Assembly: GCA_946626785.1 (NCBI GenBank)
Contig: CAMOUY010000030.1
Coordinates: 1-21,664, forward strand
Direction of reading: 5' to 3'
DNA: 21,664 nt
DNA from: UBA9732 sp003456855
Lineage (GTDB): Bacteria > Spirochaetota > Spirochaetia > Sphaerochaetales > Sphaerochaetaceae
A program made the translations under genes and the position numbers. A model generated the notes under the pieces. It had not been told where the DNA came from, did no database searches, and saw only the letters and a list, made by a program, of their open reading frames with translations. This document shows, piece after piece, positions 15,129 through 21,664 of this stretch. Each line of letters starts with the position of its first letter. The stretch's first letter is position 1.

Positions 15129-17024
15129 ATGAAGAGATTCACAATTATAGCAGCAATGATCATTCTGCTTTGCACAGCAGCATTCGCACAGTCAATCAGC
15201 GAAAGCATCAAAGTAGATCTGACAGCAGGCACCAGCACCTCTGAGAAGGTCAGTGCATCCATCAACGAGGACGGGAACCTGGAAGTCACCTATGAAGGTT
15301 CAGACCCAATAGTGATAACCCTCACCGGTTCACTCAACGGAACCTTGATCCTTAATAATGACAACGCAGACGTAACCATTTCACTCTGCAACGTCAGCAT
15401 CAAGGCAACGACACTTCCTGCAGTCCAGCTGAAGAGCGCCACAACCGTAACCCTCTACAGCGCAGAAGGCGACAACATAATCGCAGACAGCGCAGACAAC
15501 GAGAAGAAAGGTGCAATCACCTCCTCAGGAAATCTAGTGATTGACGGAAGCGACAGCTCGACCCTGACAGTCGAGGTCTACAAGAAGCACGGCCTGAAGA
15601 TCGACGGCGGTGTCACCGTCAACGGCGGCAACACGACGATCATCGGAGACGAGACCGCTGAAGGCAACATGATCAGCGCAGATCTCTACTTCATAATGAA
15701 CGATGGATATCTGACGATCCTTGCCAACGGCAACACCTATGGCGGAGAGTCCAAGGGAATCAAGGTCAACGGCGTAGAGGGCACAGGCACAGGCCTGGGC
15801 TACGTTGAGATAAACGGAGGCTACCTTGACATCACATCTGTGGACAAGGCGATCACAGCAGGCTGGAAGCTTGCAGAGGATGCAACCACAGAGGAGACCA
15901 CAGACGACCCGATCCCGAACGTCTACATCAACGGCGGAGAGGTCCACGTCCGCACAACAGGCACACCTTATGAGGTCTCCGACGATGAGTCACTCAGCCC
16001 TGAGGGCATCGAGGCAAAGGACACCCTCTACATCAACGGTGGAACAGTCTACGCCTACACAACAGACGATTCACTCAATGCAGGAAACGCAATCATCATA
16101 AACGGTGGCTACACCTACGCAGCATCAACAGCCAATGACTCGATCGACTCCAACGGAACAATCGAGATCAACGGCGGAACAGTCATCACAATGTCAAACT
16201 CAATGGAGCAGGCCTTCGACTGTGACAGCCATGCGAACTTCACCTACACAGGCGGAAACTACGTCGGAGCCGGAAACGGAAACAACATGCCTGGCAGCGC
16301 CGCCACAACAGCCTACTCCATCGCATACGGTGACACCACCTTCTATGCAGGCGACCAGATTGCTGTTCTCGATTCAGAGGACAACGTGGTCACAGGCTTT
16401 GTGGTCCCTTACGAGATCACATCCCTCACATCGATCGTCTTCGGTTCAGAGAACTTCAAGGCGGGAGAGACCTTCTCAATAGTCCTCGGAGCCTACGAGG
16501 CCCAGCCTAAGGATGGCCTTGCCGAGGCAGGTGCCACCTTCAAGACACGGGAAGAGGTCGTGACTATGGACATGACAGACTACACAGTCTCCGAAGGCTA
16601 CATCGGCATGGACATGGGAACAGGCACAATGGGCGGAATGGGTGGCCAGATGCCACAGGGCGACTTCGACCCGACACAGCTTGGCGGAACAATGCCGACA
16701 GACATGGGCCAGATGGGCGGCCCGCAGCGTGGAATGGGAATGAATGGAGGCTTTGACATCCAGAGCATCCTGACGCTCTTCCTTGAACAGGCAGCCGATG
16801 TTGAGCTCCCGGAGGGCATCACACTTCCTGAGGACCTTGATTCCGACGAGGCCATACAGCTTGTCCTCTACCTTCTTGGCAACTACGTGGACACCACAGA
16901 GCTCCAGTCCCTAATCCAGGGCAGCGTCGAGAACGGAGAGTTCGGCGAGATGCCTCAGATGGGCGATATGCCACAGGGTGGTTTCGGTGGCCAGATGCCG
17001 ACCGGAGGAGCTCCAAACTTCTAA
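15129..17024 (+). CDS. Secreted carbohydrate-binding protein, Cthe_2159-like (DUF4353)
   Basis: 631 residues from the ATG at 15129 (AAGGAG 7 nt upstream). A signal peptide (MKRFTIIAAMIILLCTAAFAQ) is followed by a right-handed beta-helix of the Cthe_2159 family, known to bind acidic polysaccharides such as polygalacturonate with calcium. Helix turns are seen as repeated INGG units (YINGGEVHV, YINGGTVYAY, IINGGYTYA, EINGGTVI) alternating with Asp-rich DDSLNAGN and NDSIDSNG turns. The final third holds a Met/Gly/Gln-rich low-complexity segment (about residues 490-550, with MGGMGGQMPQG and DMGQMGGPQRGMGMNGG) and a similar Met-rich tail ending GGFGGQMPTGGAPNF. It is probably exported to the periplasm or surface and ends at a clear terminator. 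It is the only long plus-strand gene in the middle of the window. Confidence 0.85.
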   Translation: MKRFTIIAAMIILLCTAAFAQSISESIKVDLTAGTSTSEKVSASINEDGNLEVTYEGSDPIVITLTGSLNGTLILNNDNADVTISLCNVSIKATTLPAVQLKSATTVTLYSAEGDNIIADSADNEKKGAITSSGNLVIDGSDSSTLTVEVYKKHGLKIDGGVTVNGGNTTIIGDETAEGNMISADLYFIMNDGYLTILANGNTYGGESKGIKVNGVEGTGTGLGYVEINGGYLDITSVDKAITAGWKLAEDATTEETTDDPIPNVYINGGEVHVRTTGTPYEVSDDESLSPEGIEAKDTLYINGGTVYAYTTDDSLNAGNAIIINGGYTYAASTANDSIDSNGTIEINGGTVITMSNSMEQAFDCDSHANFTYTGGNYVGAGNGNNMPGSAATTAYSIAYGDTTFYAGDQIAVLDSEDNVVTGFVVPYEITSLTSIVFGSENFKAGETFSIVLGAYEAQPKDGLAEAGATFKTREEVVTMDMTDYTVSEGYIGMDMGTGTMGGMGGQMPQGDFDPTQLGGTMPTDMGQMGGPQRGMGMNGGFDIQSILTLFLEQAADVELPEGITLPEDLDSDEAIQLVLYLLGNYVDTTELQSLIQGSVENGEFGEMPQMGDMPQGGFGGQMPTGGAPNF

Positions 17025-17052
17025 TTTCCTTCAGAGTTATCTGATTTCCACT

Positions 17053-17084
17053 GGGCTGCTGCAGAGATGCGGCAGTCCTTTTTT
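17053..17084 (+). terminator. Intrinsic terminator after the Cthe_2159-like gene
   Basis: GGGCTGCTGC-AGAGAT-GCGGCAGTCC forms a 10-bp stem (two G-T pairs) with a 6-nt loop, followed by six Ts. It is 28 nt after the stop codon. Confidence 0.9.
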
Positions 17085-17133
17085 ATGCTCTTTACGCCCA
17101 TAGTCCCACACTGATTGATTAACCTGTGAGCGC

Positions 17134-17292
17134 TTTGGCATAGAAACCTATCAAAAGGCTCTTCTTTATGCCAAAACTCTTCCACTTTTGGCATAAAATC
17201 CACTAAAAACGGCTCCTGTTATGCCAAAACTCTTCCACCTTTGGCATAAGAACTGACCAGACACGCCCCTGTTATGCCAATGCTCAGGCGCA
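17134..17292. repeat. Three 53-bp tandem repeats with palindromic arms
   Basis: Units begin TTTGGCATA at 17134, 17187 and 17240, exactly 53 bp apart; the third is degenerate. Across each unit border TTATGCCAAAA and TTTTGGCATAA (or TTTGGCATAA) form an inverted repeat of 10-11 bp around CTCTTCCAC. Between hairpins lie about 22 nt that vary but share their ends. No gene is supported from 17085 to 17449; short minus-strand frames here only reflect the repeat. A further AT-rich inverted repeat, CGATTTT/AAAATCG, lies near 17327-17349. Confidence 0.8.
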
Positions 17293-17449
17293 AAGAAAGA
17301 AAACTCGAAATCTTTGTCTATGGCCACGATTTTATAATTTTCGAAAATCGAAGACATAGGCCATACTGCACAATCTTCAAATCTTGAATGGGTTGCAAAC
17401 TACAAAAATAAACAATTCTACAAACCGATTATTGAAAATGTCCTTTTTC

Positions 17450-18181
17450 TCAGGCCATCCAGTAGATGCGCCTGTCATCCTGGTCGCTGACCCACAGGCC
17501 AATGGCTTTCTGCAGTGCAATGGAGGCCACGTTGGTCTCAAGGATGTGGCCGAATGGGGTGATCCCCTTTGAAAGCCGCTCGTTGATCAGGGCTTTTTCC
17601 AACAAGGTGCCGTAACCCTTTCTGCGGTGTTCAGGCATGACCTCCAGAAGCCCCATGGTCCCCTCTTTGTGGGTTCCGATGTAACCTACAGCCTCACCGT
17701 TTACATAGCCTACATACATAACACCCCGCAGAATGTCTTTTTTAGCGTTCTCCAGAGCCTCGGATTTAGGCATGTTCCTAAAATTCGTGTAGGTGTCTGC
17801 GAAGAACTGGACCTGGTCCATGGTCATCGGCTTGAACTCGAAGCCCTCGGAGAGTTCAAACGGCTTGTCCGAGAGGTATGCAGAGAGAACAACAGGGATA
17901 GGAAGGACCCTCTGTCCCACTATTTCCGCACATTTCTGAAGTGCAACGTTGTCATGACAGCAGAGTTGTTCTCCATTTTTCATGCCTTCTCTTGCAATCC
18001 GGGCCATTGTTAGTGCCCTTTCCTCTGTTTTTGCCATCATGTACCAGAGATAGTCGTCAAAATGGATCAGAACACCATCCTCAGCAACGCTCACAGCATG
18101 AGCAATGCCGGATTTCAGAGGTTGGATCATATCAATGTAGAAATGCGGATCGGAATCAAGAAGAACAGATATAGCGTCCAT
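17450..18181 (-). CDS. GNAT family N-acetyltransferase
   Basis: 243 residues from the ATG at 18181, supported by GAGGT 6 nt upstream; an in-frame ATG at 18199 has no good site. The C-terminal about 130 residues form a GNAT domain: VGYVNGEAVGYIGTH (beta strand 4 region), then the acetyl-CoA motif VMPEHRRKGYGTLLEKAL (181-198), and a late strand NVASIALQKAIGLWV. The N-terminal 110 residues (DSDPHFYIDMIQPLKSG, LIHFDDYLWYMMAKTEE) look like a degenerate second domain, as in two-domain GNATs. Acceptor substrate is unknown. It is divergent from the tRNA gene. Confidence 0.9.
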   Translation of the reverse strand: MDAISVLLDSDPHFYIDMIQPLKSGIAHAVSVAEDGVLIHFDDYLWYMMAKTEERALTMARIAREGMKNGEQLCCHDNVALQKCAEIVGQRVLPIPVVLSAYLSDKPFELSEGFEFKPMTMDQVQFFADTYTNFRNMPKSEALENAKKDILRGVMYVGYVNGEAVGYIGTHKEGTMGLLEVMPEHRRKGYGTLLEKALINERLSKGITPFGHILETNVASIALQKAIGLWVSDQDDRRIYWMA

Positions 18182-18200
18182 GGCACACCTCTTTTCCATC

Positions 18201-18230
18201 TTAACAAACTGTCTCCAATTAGGCTATAAT
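18201..18230 (+). promoter_or_regulatory. Promoter of tRNA-Ala
   Basis: TTAACA (18201-18206, 5/6), 18-bp spacer, TATAAT (18225-18230, 6/6), ending 10 nt before the mature tRNA 5' end, so the 5' leader would be only about 3-5 nt. Confidence 0.75.
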
Positions 18231-18240
18231 GCTTTTGCTC

Positions 18241-18311
18241 GGGGCCATAGTACAGTGGTAGAACGGCGCTTTCGCATGGCGCAGACGGCGGTCCGATTCC
18301 GCTTGGCTCCA
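18241..18311 (+). tRNA. tRNA-Ala (anticodon CGC)
   Basis: A 71-nt cloverleaf. The acceptor GGGGCCA/TGGCTCC includes G3-U70, the alanine identity pair, and A73 follows. The D arm is GTAC-AGTGGTA-GAAC with one A-A mismatch. The anticodon arm GCGCT-TTCGCAT-GGCGC places CGC at 34-36, which reads GCG. Then AGAC and the T arm GGCGG-TCCGATT-CCGCT. CCA is not encoded. The T loop has C at position 55, where almost all elongator tRNAs have U (pseudouridine). Confidence 0.9.
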
Positions 18312-18376
18312 AATTATCATTTTGACCAGTGTGTTTATTTACAATTGGACCTTTAATAAGAACAATCCACCTTTAA

Positions 18377-18414
18377 CAAGTTTGGAAACATCACAGTCCA
18401 AACTTGATTTTTTT
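18377..18414 (+). terminator. Intrinsic terminator downstream of tRNA-Ala
   Basis: A perfect 10-bp stem CAAGTTTGGA/TCCAAACTTG with a 10-nt loop, then A and seven Ts. Direction fits the tRNA transcript; on the other strand the T run is too poor to serve the regulator gene. Confidence 0.85.
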
Positions 18415-18443
18415 GCCTTTAGCACTCATTTATAACAATTCAC

Positions 18444-19460
18444 CTACAATCTCTCCTCTTTCTCCATCCAATGAAGGAAGTACACAGAGGCAAGCACCAC
18501 TGCAACGGAAATGGTCGCTATGAGATAGAGGATCATGATGTTGCCGTTTGCAAAGTACTTCCAGTCAGTGAGATCGAACGTGTAGTACTGCGCAGCCCCT
18601 TCCCCGAAGATCCTGGCTATGACAGCCTCAATGCCGTAGTAGACCACACCGAAGACAAGCACATCCAAGGAGGCCTTTATGAGCCTTGGGAGCTTCAGAA
18701 GGTGTATTGCAGACAGGAAGAGGAACGGAATGAAGCAGTACAGGGAGATCAGTACGGCCTTGACCAATGGGTACTGCACATAGCCCCTGATCACCACAAG
18801 TAACAGCAGAAGCAGCACAAGCAATGATGCAAAGTACAGAAGGACATTGAATCCTTTTTTCTCCTCAGGGATATACCTTTTCAGGAGGAATGGCAGGAAC
18901 AGAACCGCATAGCCTAGAAGGACTGCGAATGAGGCGACCCAGCACCAGGACTGACGGTACATGATGCAGCAGACGATGAACAGGAGGCACAGTGACAGAT
19001 ATGTGGTTCCAAGGAAGATTGCGAACTTGTGGTTCTCGAAGAATCTGGTGAAGGTCGGTGCGAATGAGAATGCCACCAGAAGGCTTGTGAACACAATGAT
19101 CGAGAACGAGAGCCTGTGGTTGATTGCAAGGTCACAGATTATGCAAACAAGCAGTGCTATTCCATAGAAGATGGCAAGTCCCCAGAACCAGCTGTCGCTG
19201 ATTATCCTGTACTTCCTTGCCTCCTTCTTCATGACCCTGGACTCTGTGTCGTTCGCACCTTCTATAAGCTCCTTCTCAGACACATCAAGGGCCTTGCAGA
19301 TGCTGGGTATCATGGTTATGTCCGGATAGCTCTTGCCGGTCTCCCATTTCGATATCGCAGATTCTGACACATATAGAATGTCAGCCAGTTCCCTCTGTCT
19401 CAGACCCTTCTCGATACGCTTCTCCCTGATGAAAGATCCGAATGTCCTGTTGTCAATCAT
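18444..19460 (-). CDS. XRE-family regulator fused to a polytopic membrane domain
   Basis: 338 residues from the ATG at 19460, preceded by GGGAGGG 4 nt away. An XRE/Cro-type helix-turn-helix occupies about residues 5-60 (FGSFIREKRIEKGLRQRELA, then VSESAISKWETGKSYPDITM). A short linker follows, then about eight hydrophobic helices from SWFWGLAIFYGIALLV to ISVAVVLASVYFLHW. A short C-terminal KEERL ends it. Such proteins regulate genes from the membrane, perhaps sensing envelope or ion state; signal and targets are unknown. The promoter is likely its own (19490-19518). Confidence 0.88.
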   Translation of the reverse strand: MIDNRTFGSFIREKRIEKGLRQRELADILYVSESAISKWETGKSYPDITMIPSICKALDVSEKELIEGANDTESRVMKKEARKYRIISDSWFWGLAIFYGIALLVCIICDLAINHRLSFSIIVFTSLLVAFSFAPTFTRFFENHKFAIFLGTTYLSLCLLFIVCCIMYRQSWCWVASFAVLLGYAVLFLPFLLKRYIPEEKKGFNVLLYFASLLVLLLLLLVVIRGYVQYPLVKAVLISLYCFIPFLFLSAIHLLKLPRLIKASLDVLVFGVVYYGIEAVIARIFGEGAAQYYTFDLTDWKYFANGNIMILYLIATISVAVVLASVYFLHWMEKEERL

Positions 19461-19489
19461 TGTTTCCCTCCCGACTTTCAACTGAGGAA

Positions 19490-19518
19490 AACATAACACC
19501 AGCGCCATGAATTGTCAC
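19490..19518 (-). promoter_or_regulatory. Probable promoter of the XRE membrane regulator
   Basis: Minus strand GTGACA (19518-19513, 5/6), 17-bp spacer, TATGTT (19495-19490, 4/6), about 30 nt before the start codon. Confidence 0.45.
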
Positions 19519-19525
19519 TGGATTG

Positions 19526-19765
19526 TTAGGCAAGTGGGGTTTTCTGGGGACTTTCCTCGAATTCAGAAGGTCTGATGACCACGAAAATCACATCATAGAT
19601 GTCATCCCTTTCCAGATTGCGGATGATTGGATTCCTAGAGGTCTTTCTGCCAGGAGAGAAAATGGGTTCGATGACAAGTCCCTTCCTTTCCAGGGCATCA
19701 GCCCTTTCTCCTCTTGCCAGGAACTGAGCAGCCTTGCAACAGTCCCTGGCACGAAAGGCTATGGA
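19526..19765 (-). other. Open frame of unknown nature, in frame after feoB stop
   Basis: Right after the TGA that ends the FeoB fragment, the same frame continues for 79 codons: SIAFRARDCCKAAQFLARGE through NPIIRNLERDDIYDVIFVVI to SPQKTPLA and TAA. It has no ATG, GTG or TTG near its beginning. Residue composition and codon choice look protein-like. It may be the 3' end of a second gene whose start was lost, or a downstream domain cut off by a stop mutation. I do not recognise it. Confidence 0.3.
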
Positions 19766-20265
19766 TCAAATGAACAGAACCGCCATGTGATAGACGACAA
19801 AAGACAGAAGCAATGCACTTGCCACATAGAAGCCTGCTATCTTGGCCGTCCACTTCAGCGAGTGCGATTCCCTGTATGTCGTGGATAGAGCCATGACGCA
19901 TGGGATGTTGAATGTGCATGCACACATGAAGGCCAGAGCCTCTGCAGGACTGACCAGAGCCGTCATTGCCTGACCAAGAACAGCATTGTCGGTCGCTACG
20001 GAGAAGGCCGAACGGAATGTCGCATCCAGGACGGTTCCACTTCCAACGAAGAGTGCATTCAGTACTCCAAGGACGGCTTCCTTTGCAAAGGCTGAACTGG
20101 GGAATCCAAGGAAAGTCCTCCATCCAAGACCGAAGATGCGGGTCACTGGCTCTATGAACGTTCCGATCTTGTAGATTATGCTGTCAGCAACATTCCCGCT
20201 TCTGCTATAGGACAGAGCCCAGAAGAGAAGAGATATCAACGTGACGGTCCTGAGAGCTTCATGAC
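19766..20265 (-). pseudogene. feoB: feoB remnant (C-terminal membrane domain only)
   Basis: The frame reads EALRTVTLISLLFWALSYS, GTFIEPVTRIFGLGWRTFLG, SSAFAKEAVLGVL, then MCACTFNIPCVMALSTTYRE and KIAGFYVASALLLSFVVYH. These match the last quarter of FeoB iron(II) transporters: the IEPLFxPLGxxDWR and FxAKExVLxTL motifs, and the later PC-A helix. The G domain and first Gate half (about 500-600 residues) are missing and no proper start is present. A fragment of feoA lies directly before it, so a deletion from within feoA into feoB is the simplest explanation. Confidence 0.75.
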
Positions 20266-20304
20266 CTCATTGAAACTGTCTGCTTTGGTCTCTGTCAGTT
20301 TCAT
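20236..20304 (-). pseudogene. Truncated feoA-like start
   Basis: ATG at 20304 with GGAGG 10 nt upstream opens MKLTETKADSFNEVMKLSGPSR and stops after 22 codons. The start fits the N-terminus of FeoA (an SH3-like partner of FeoB), whose usual length is about 75. It runs out of frame into the FeoB remnant. Confidence 0.5.
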
Positions 20305-20385
20305 TTGTTATGTCCTCCTTCAATGGTCTCGCCCCCACCCTGTTCAGGGGCAACACAAATCGAATGCTACGATATTTCTTTTTTG

Positions 20386-20414
20386 TTGACATCGGCTGAA
20401 ACAGAGGCTAATCT
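20386..20414 (+). promoter_or_regulatory. Promoter of mgtE
   Basis: TTGACA (20386-20391, 6/6), 17-bp spacer, TAATCT (20409-20414, weak). Transcription would begin near 20421, just where GGAAC-CTGT-GTTCC could fold a small hairpin in the leader. No M-box (ykoK) magnesium riboswitch is visible. Confidence 0.5.
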
Positions 20415-20457
20415 AACGCCGGAACCTGTGTTCCATCATCTTTTGTTCTTGGAGGAA

Positions 20458-21664
20458 ATGTCATGGAAGCTGGCAGTAATTGCAGTAAATCCACAGACCC
20501 TGGCTCTGTTCCTGAATGCATTCTCCTCCGGAATGCCAATTAGGGTCATCCAAGCTCTGTCTTTTTCTCATTATCCCCGACTTCGCTTTTTGACAGCAAT
20601 GCCTATGGCACAGAAAACACTGTTAACGGACACCTTGAGAACGCTTGCAGAGGCAAAGCGCTTTCAATCAATCAAGGATGTGATCCTCACAATGAACCCC
20701 TTCGATCTTGCAGTCCTGTTCAACGGGCTGGACGAGAAGACAGTCACAGTACTGTTCCGTCTTCTCCCCAGGGATATGGCTGGAGATGTGTTCTCGGAGC
20801 TGGACAGGGACACACAGGAGACCCTGATCCGCGCCTTCACAGATTCAGAGCTCAAGTTGATCCTGAACGACCTGTTCACAGATGATGCAGCGGATCTGGT
20901 GGAGGAGATGCCGGCCAATGTGGCATCGCGAATCCTCGCACAGGCGGATTCGACACTCAGAAACGACATAAACCAGATCCTCAAATACCCGGAGGACAGC
21001 GCAGGCTCAGTCATGACCACAGAGTTCGTGGAACTGAAGGAGAACATGACCATCGGACAGGCTCTGGAGCACATAAGAAACGTCGGTCTTGAGAAGGAGA
21101 CCGTGTACACATGCTATGTCACAAAAAACGGAAAACTCCTTGGTACAGTCGCTGCAAAGGCACTTCTTGTAGCACGTGACATGGAGAAAGGCATCAAGGA
21201 GATCATGGAGGAGAACTGTATTTCAGTGCTCACAACAATAGACAGAGAGGAAGTCTCGCTGCTGTTCAAGAAGTACAATCTCATCGCCCTCCCCGTCGTT
21301 GACGGAGACAACCGCCTGGCCGGAATAATCACATTCGATGATGTGATGGACGTCATGGAGCAGGAGACCACAGAGGACATCACGATCATGTCTGGTCAGA
21401 CACCTTACGAGAAGCCTTACAAGAACACCTCTGCACTCAGCCTGTATCTCCACAGAATCCCCTGGCTCCTGATCCTCATGGTCAGTGCGACCTTCACTGG
21501 GATGATCATCTCGCACTTCGAGGCTGCCCTGGCTGCCCAGGTAGTGCTCACGGCCTTCATCCCTATGCTGATGGACACAGGTGGAAACAGCGGCTCGCAG
21601 AGTTCTGTGACAATCATAAGAGCAATATCTCTTGGTGAATTGGGTTTCAAGGACCTGCCCAGAG
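20458..21664 (+). CDS. mgtE: Magnesium transporter MgtE (partial, runs off the right edge)
   Basis: Integral-membrane Mg2+ channel/transporter. Visible are the N domain (LAVLFNGLDEKTVTVLFRLL through DDAADLVEEMPANVASRIL), the CBS pair (EDSAGSVMTTEFVELKENMT to GIITFDDVMDVMEQET), the connecting helix and the first two membrane helices with the signature PMLMDTGGNSGSQSS. About 150 residues are missing. The start is unsure: 20458 follows GGAGG by only 2 nt; in-frame ATGs at 20533, 20599 or 20605 better fit family length, which would expect the N domain to begin near LLTDTLRTLAEAK. The best-spaced Shine-Dalgarno serves a short ORF in another frame. Confidence 0.9.
   Translation, partial: MSWKLAVIAVNPQTLALFLNAFSSGMPIRVIQALSFSHYPRLRFLTAMPMAQKTLLTDTLRTLAEAKRFQSIKDVILTMNPFDLAVLFNGLDEKTVTVLFRLLPRDMAGDVFSELDRDTQETLIRAFTDSELKLILNDLFTDDAADLVEEMPANVASRILAQADSTLRNDINQILKYPEDSAGSVMTTEFVELKENMTIGQALEHIRNVGLEKETVYTCYVTKNGKLLGTVAAKALLVARDMEKGIKEIMEENCISVLTTIDREEVSLLFKKYNLIALPVVDGDNRLAGIITFDDVMDVMEQETTEDITIMSGQTPYEKPYKNTSALSLYLHRIPWLLILMVSATFTGMIISHFEAALAAQVVLTAFIPMLMDTGGNSGSQSSVTIIRAISLGELGFKDLPR
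20463..20543 (+). CDS. Possible 26-residue leader peptide before mgtE
   Basis: ATG at 20463 stands 7 nt after GGAGG, an ideal distance. It reads MEAGSNCSKSTDPGSVPECI then LLRNAN and stops at 20543, 6 nt after an in-frame mgtE ATG (20533). Leader peptides control Mg2+ transporters in enterobacteria (mgtL). Here this is only suggested by position and spacing. Confidence 0.3.
   Translation: MEAGSNCSKSTDPGSVPECILLRNAN

Noticed and set aside
17134..17292. CRISPR array
   Set aside because: Only three units; the parts between hairpins are about 22 nt and share their ends, unlike independent spacers, and no cas gene is near.
17166..17357. Minus-strand 63-codon ORF in the repeat region
   Set aside because: Its coding potential comes from the tandem repeat (repeated KSGRVLA-like words); there is no ribosome site.
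19523..19888. Plus-strand ORF of 121 codons
   Set aside because: Overlaps the feoB remnant and has neither a ribosome site nor recognisable motifs.
20380..20457. M-box magnesium riboswitch before mgtE
   Set aside because: The leader is under 50 nt and holds none of the conserved M-box helices; only a 5-bp hairpin is visible.

Overview
The window reads like a chromosomal stretch from a Gram-negative, probably host-associated anaerobe. Signal-peptide lipoproteins, a small outer-membrane-type barrel, a secreted Cthe_2159-type beta-helix protein and AGA/AGG arginine codons next to moderate GC would fit a spirochaete (Sphaerochaeta/Treponema relatives). That assignment is inference; no rRNA or other taxonomic marker is present. 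Nearly all genes lie on the minus strand. The exceptions are the Cthe_2159-like gene, one tRNA and mgtE.

Region 1 (1-1650, minus) is a metal/redox operon: a heavy-metal-associated (HMA) protein, a ZIP transporter cut off after its N-terminal third, and an aldo/keto reductase that runs off the left edge. In front lies a MerR-type promoter (19-bp spacer filled by a perfect palindrome), followed by a leader hairpin with a T tract. Region 2 (1686-3654, minus) is a lipoprotein and beta-barrel pair behind a strong promoter that predicts a leaderless mRNA. Region 3 (3712-5380, minus) is a NUDIX hydrolase and a Fic protein with a winged helix; each has the same three-site operator array upstream.

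Region 4 (5467-11005, minus) is built around the rRNA methyltransferase gene rlmD. Downstream of it come two two-gene cassettes (Pr6Pr-like plus YwaF-like membrane proteins; DUF4143 ATPase plus NUDIX). Each cassette ends in a decayed copy of an rlmD-type 3' end, which suggests stepwise insertion of cassettes at the rlmD terminus. A run of 30-bp repeats sits between rlmD and the first cassette. Region 5 (11049-14988, minus) is a tightly packed operon: aldehyde dehydrogenase, purine nucleoside phosphorylase, pseudouridine kinase and pseudouridine-5'-phosphate glycosidase, apparently running on into rlmD. It joins nucleoside salvage to rRNA base modification.

Region 6 (15129-17300) is the secreted Cthe_2159-like protein with its terminator and then three 53-bp palindromic tandem repeats. 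Region 7 (17450-19460) has a GNAT acetyltransferase, a tRNA-Ala(CGC) with its own promoter and terminator, and an XRE regulator fused to a polytopic membrane domain. Region 8 (19526-21664) is the scar of a deleted feoAB iron transporter, then mgtE, a magnesium transporter that runs off the right edge and is preceded by a possible leader peptide.

Two metal importers (ZIP and FeoB) are broken while mgtE is open as far as the window shows. Taken with the cassette scars, this suggests a genome undergoing gene loss and exchange at several points.
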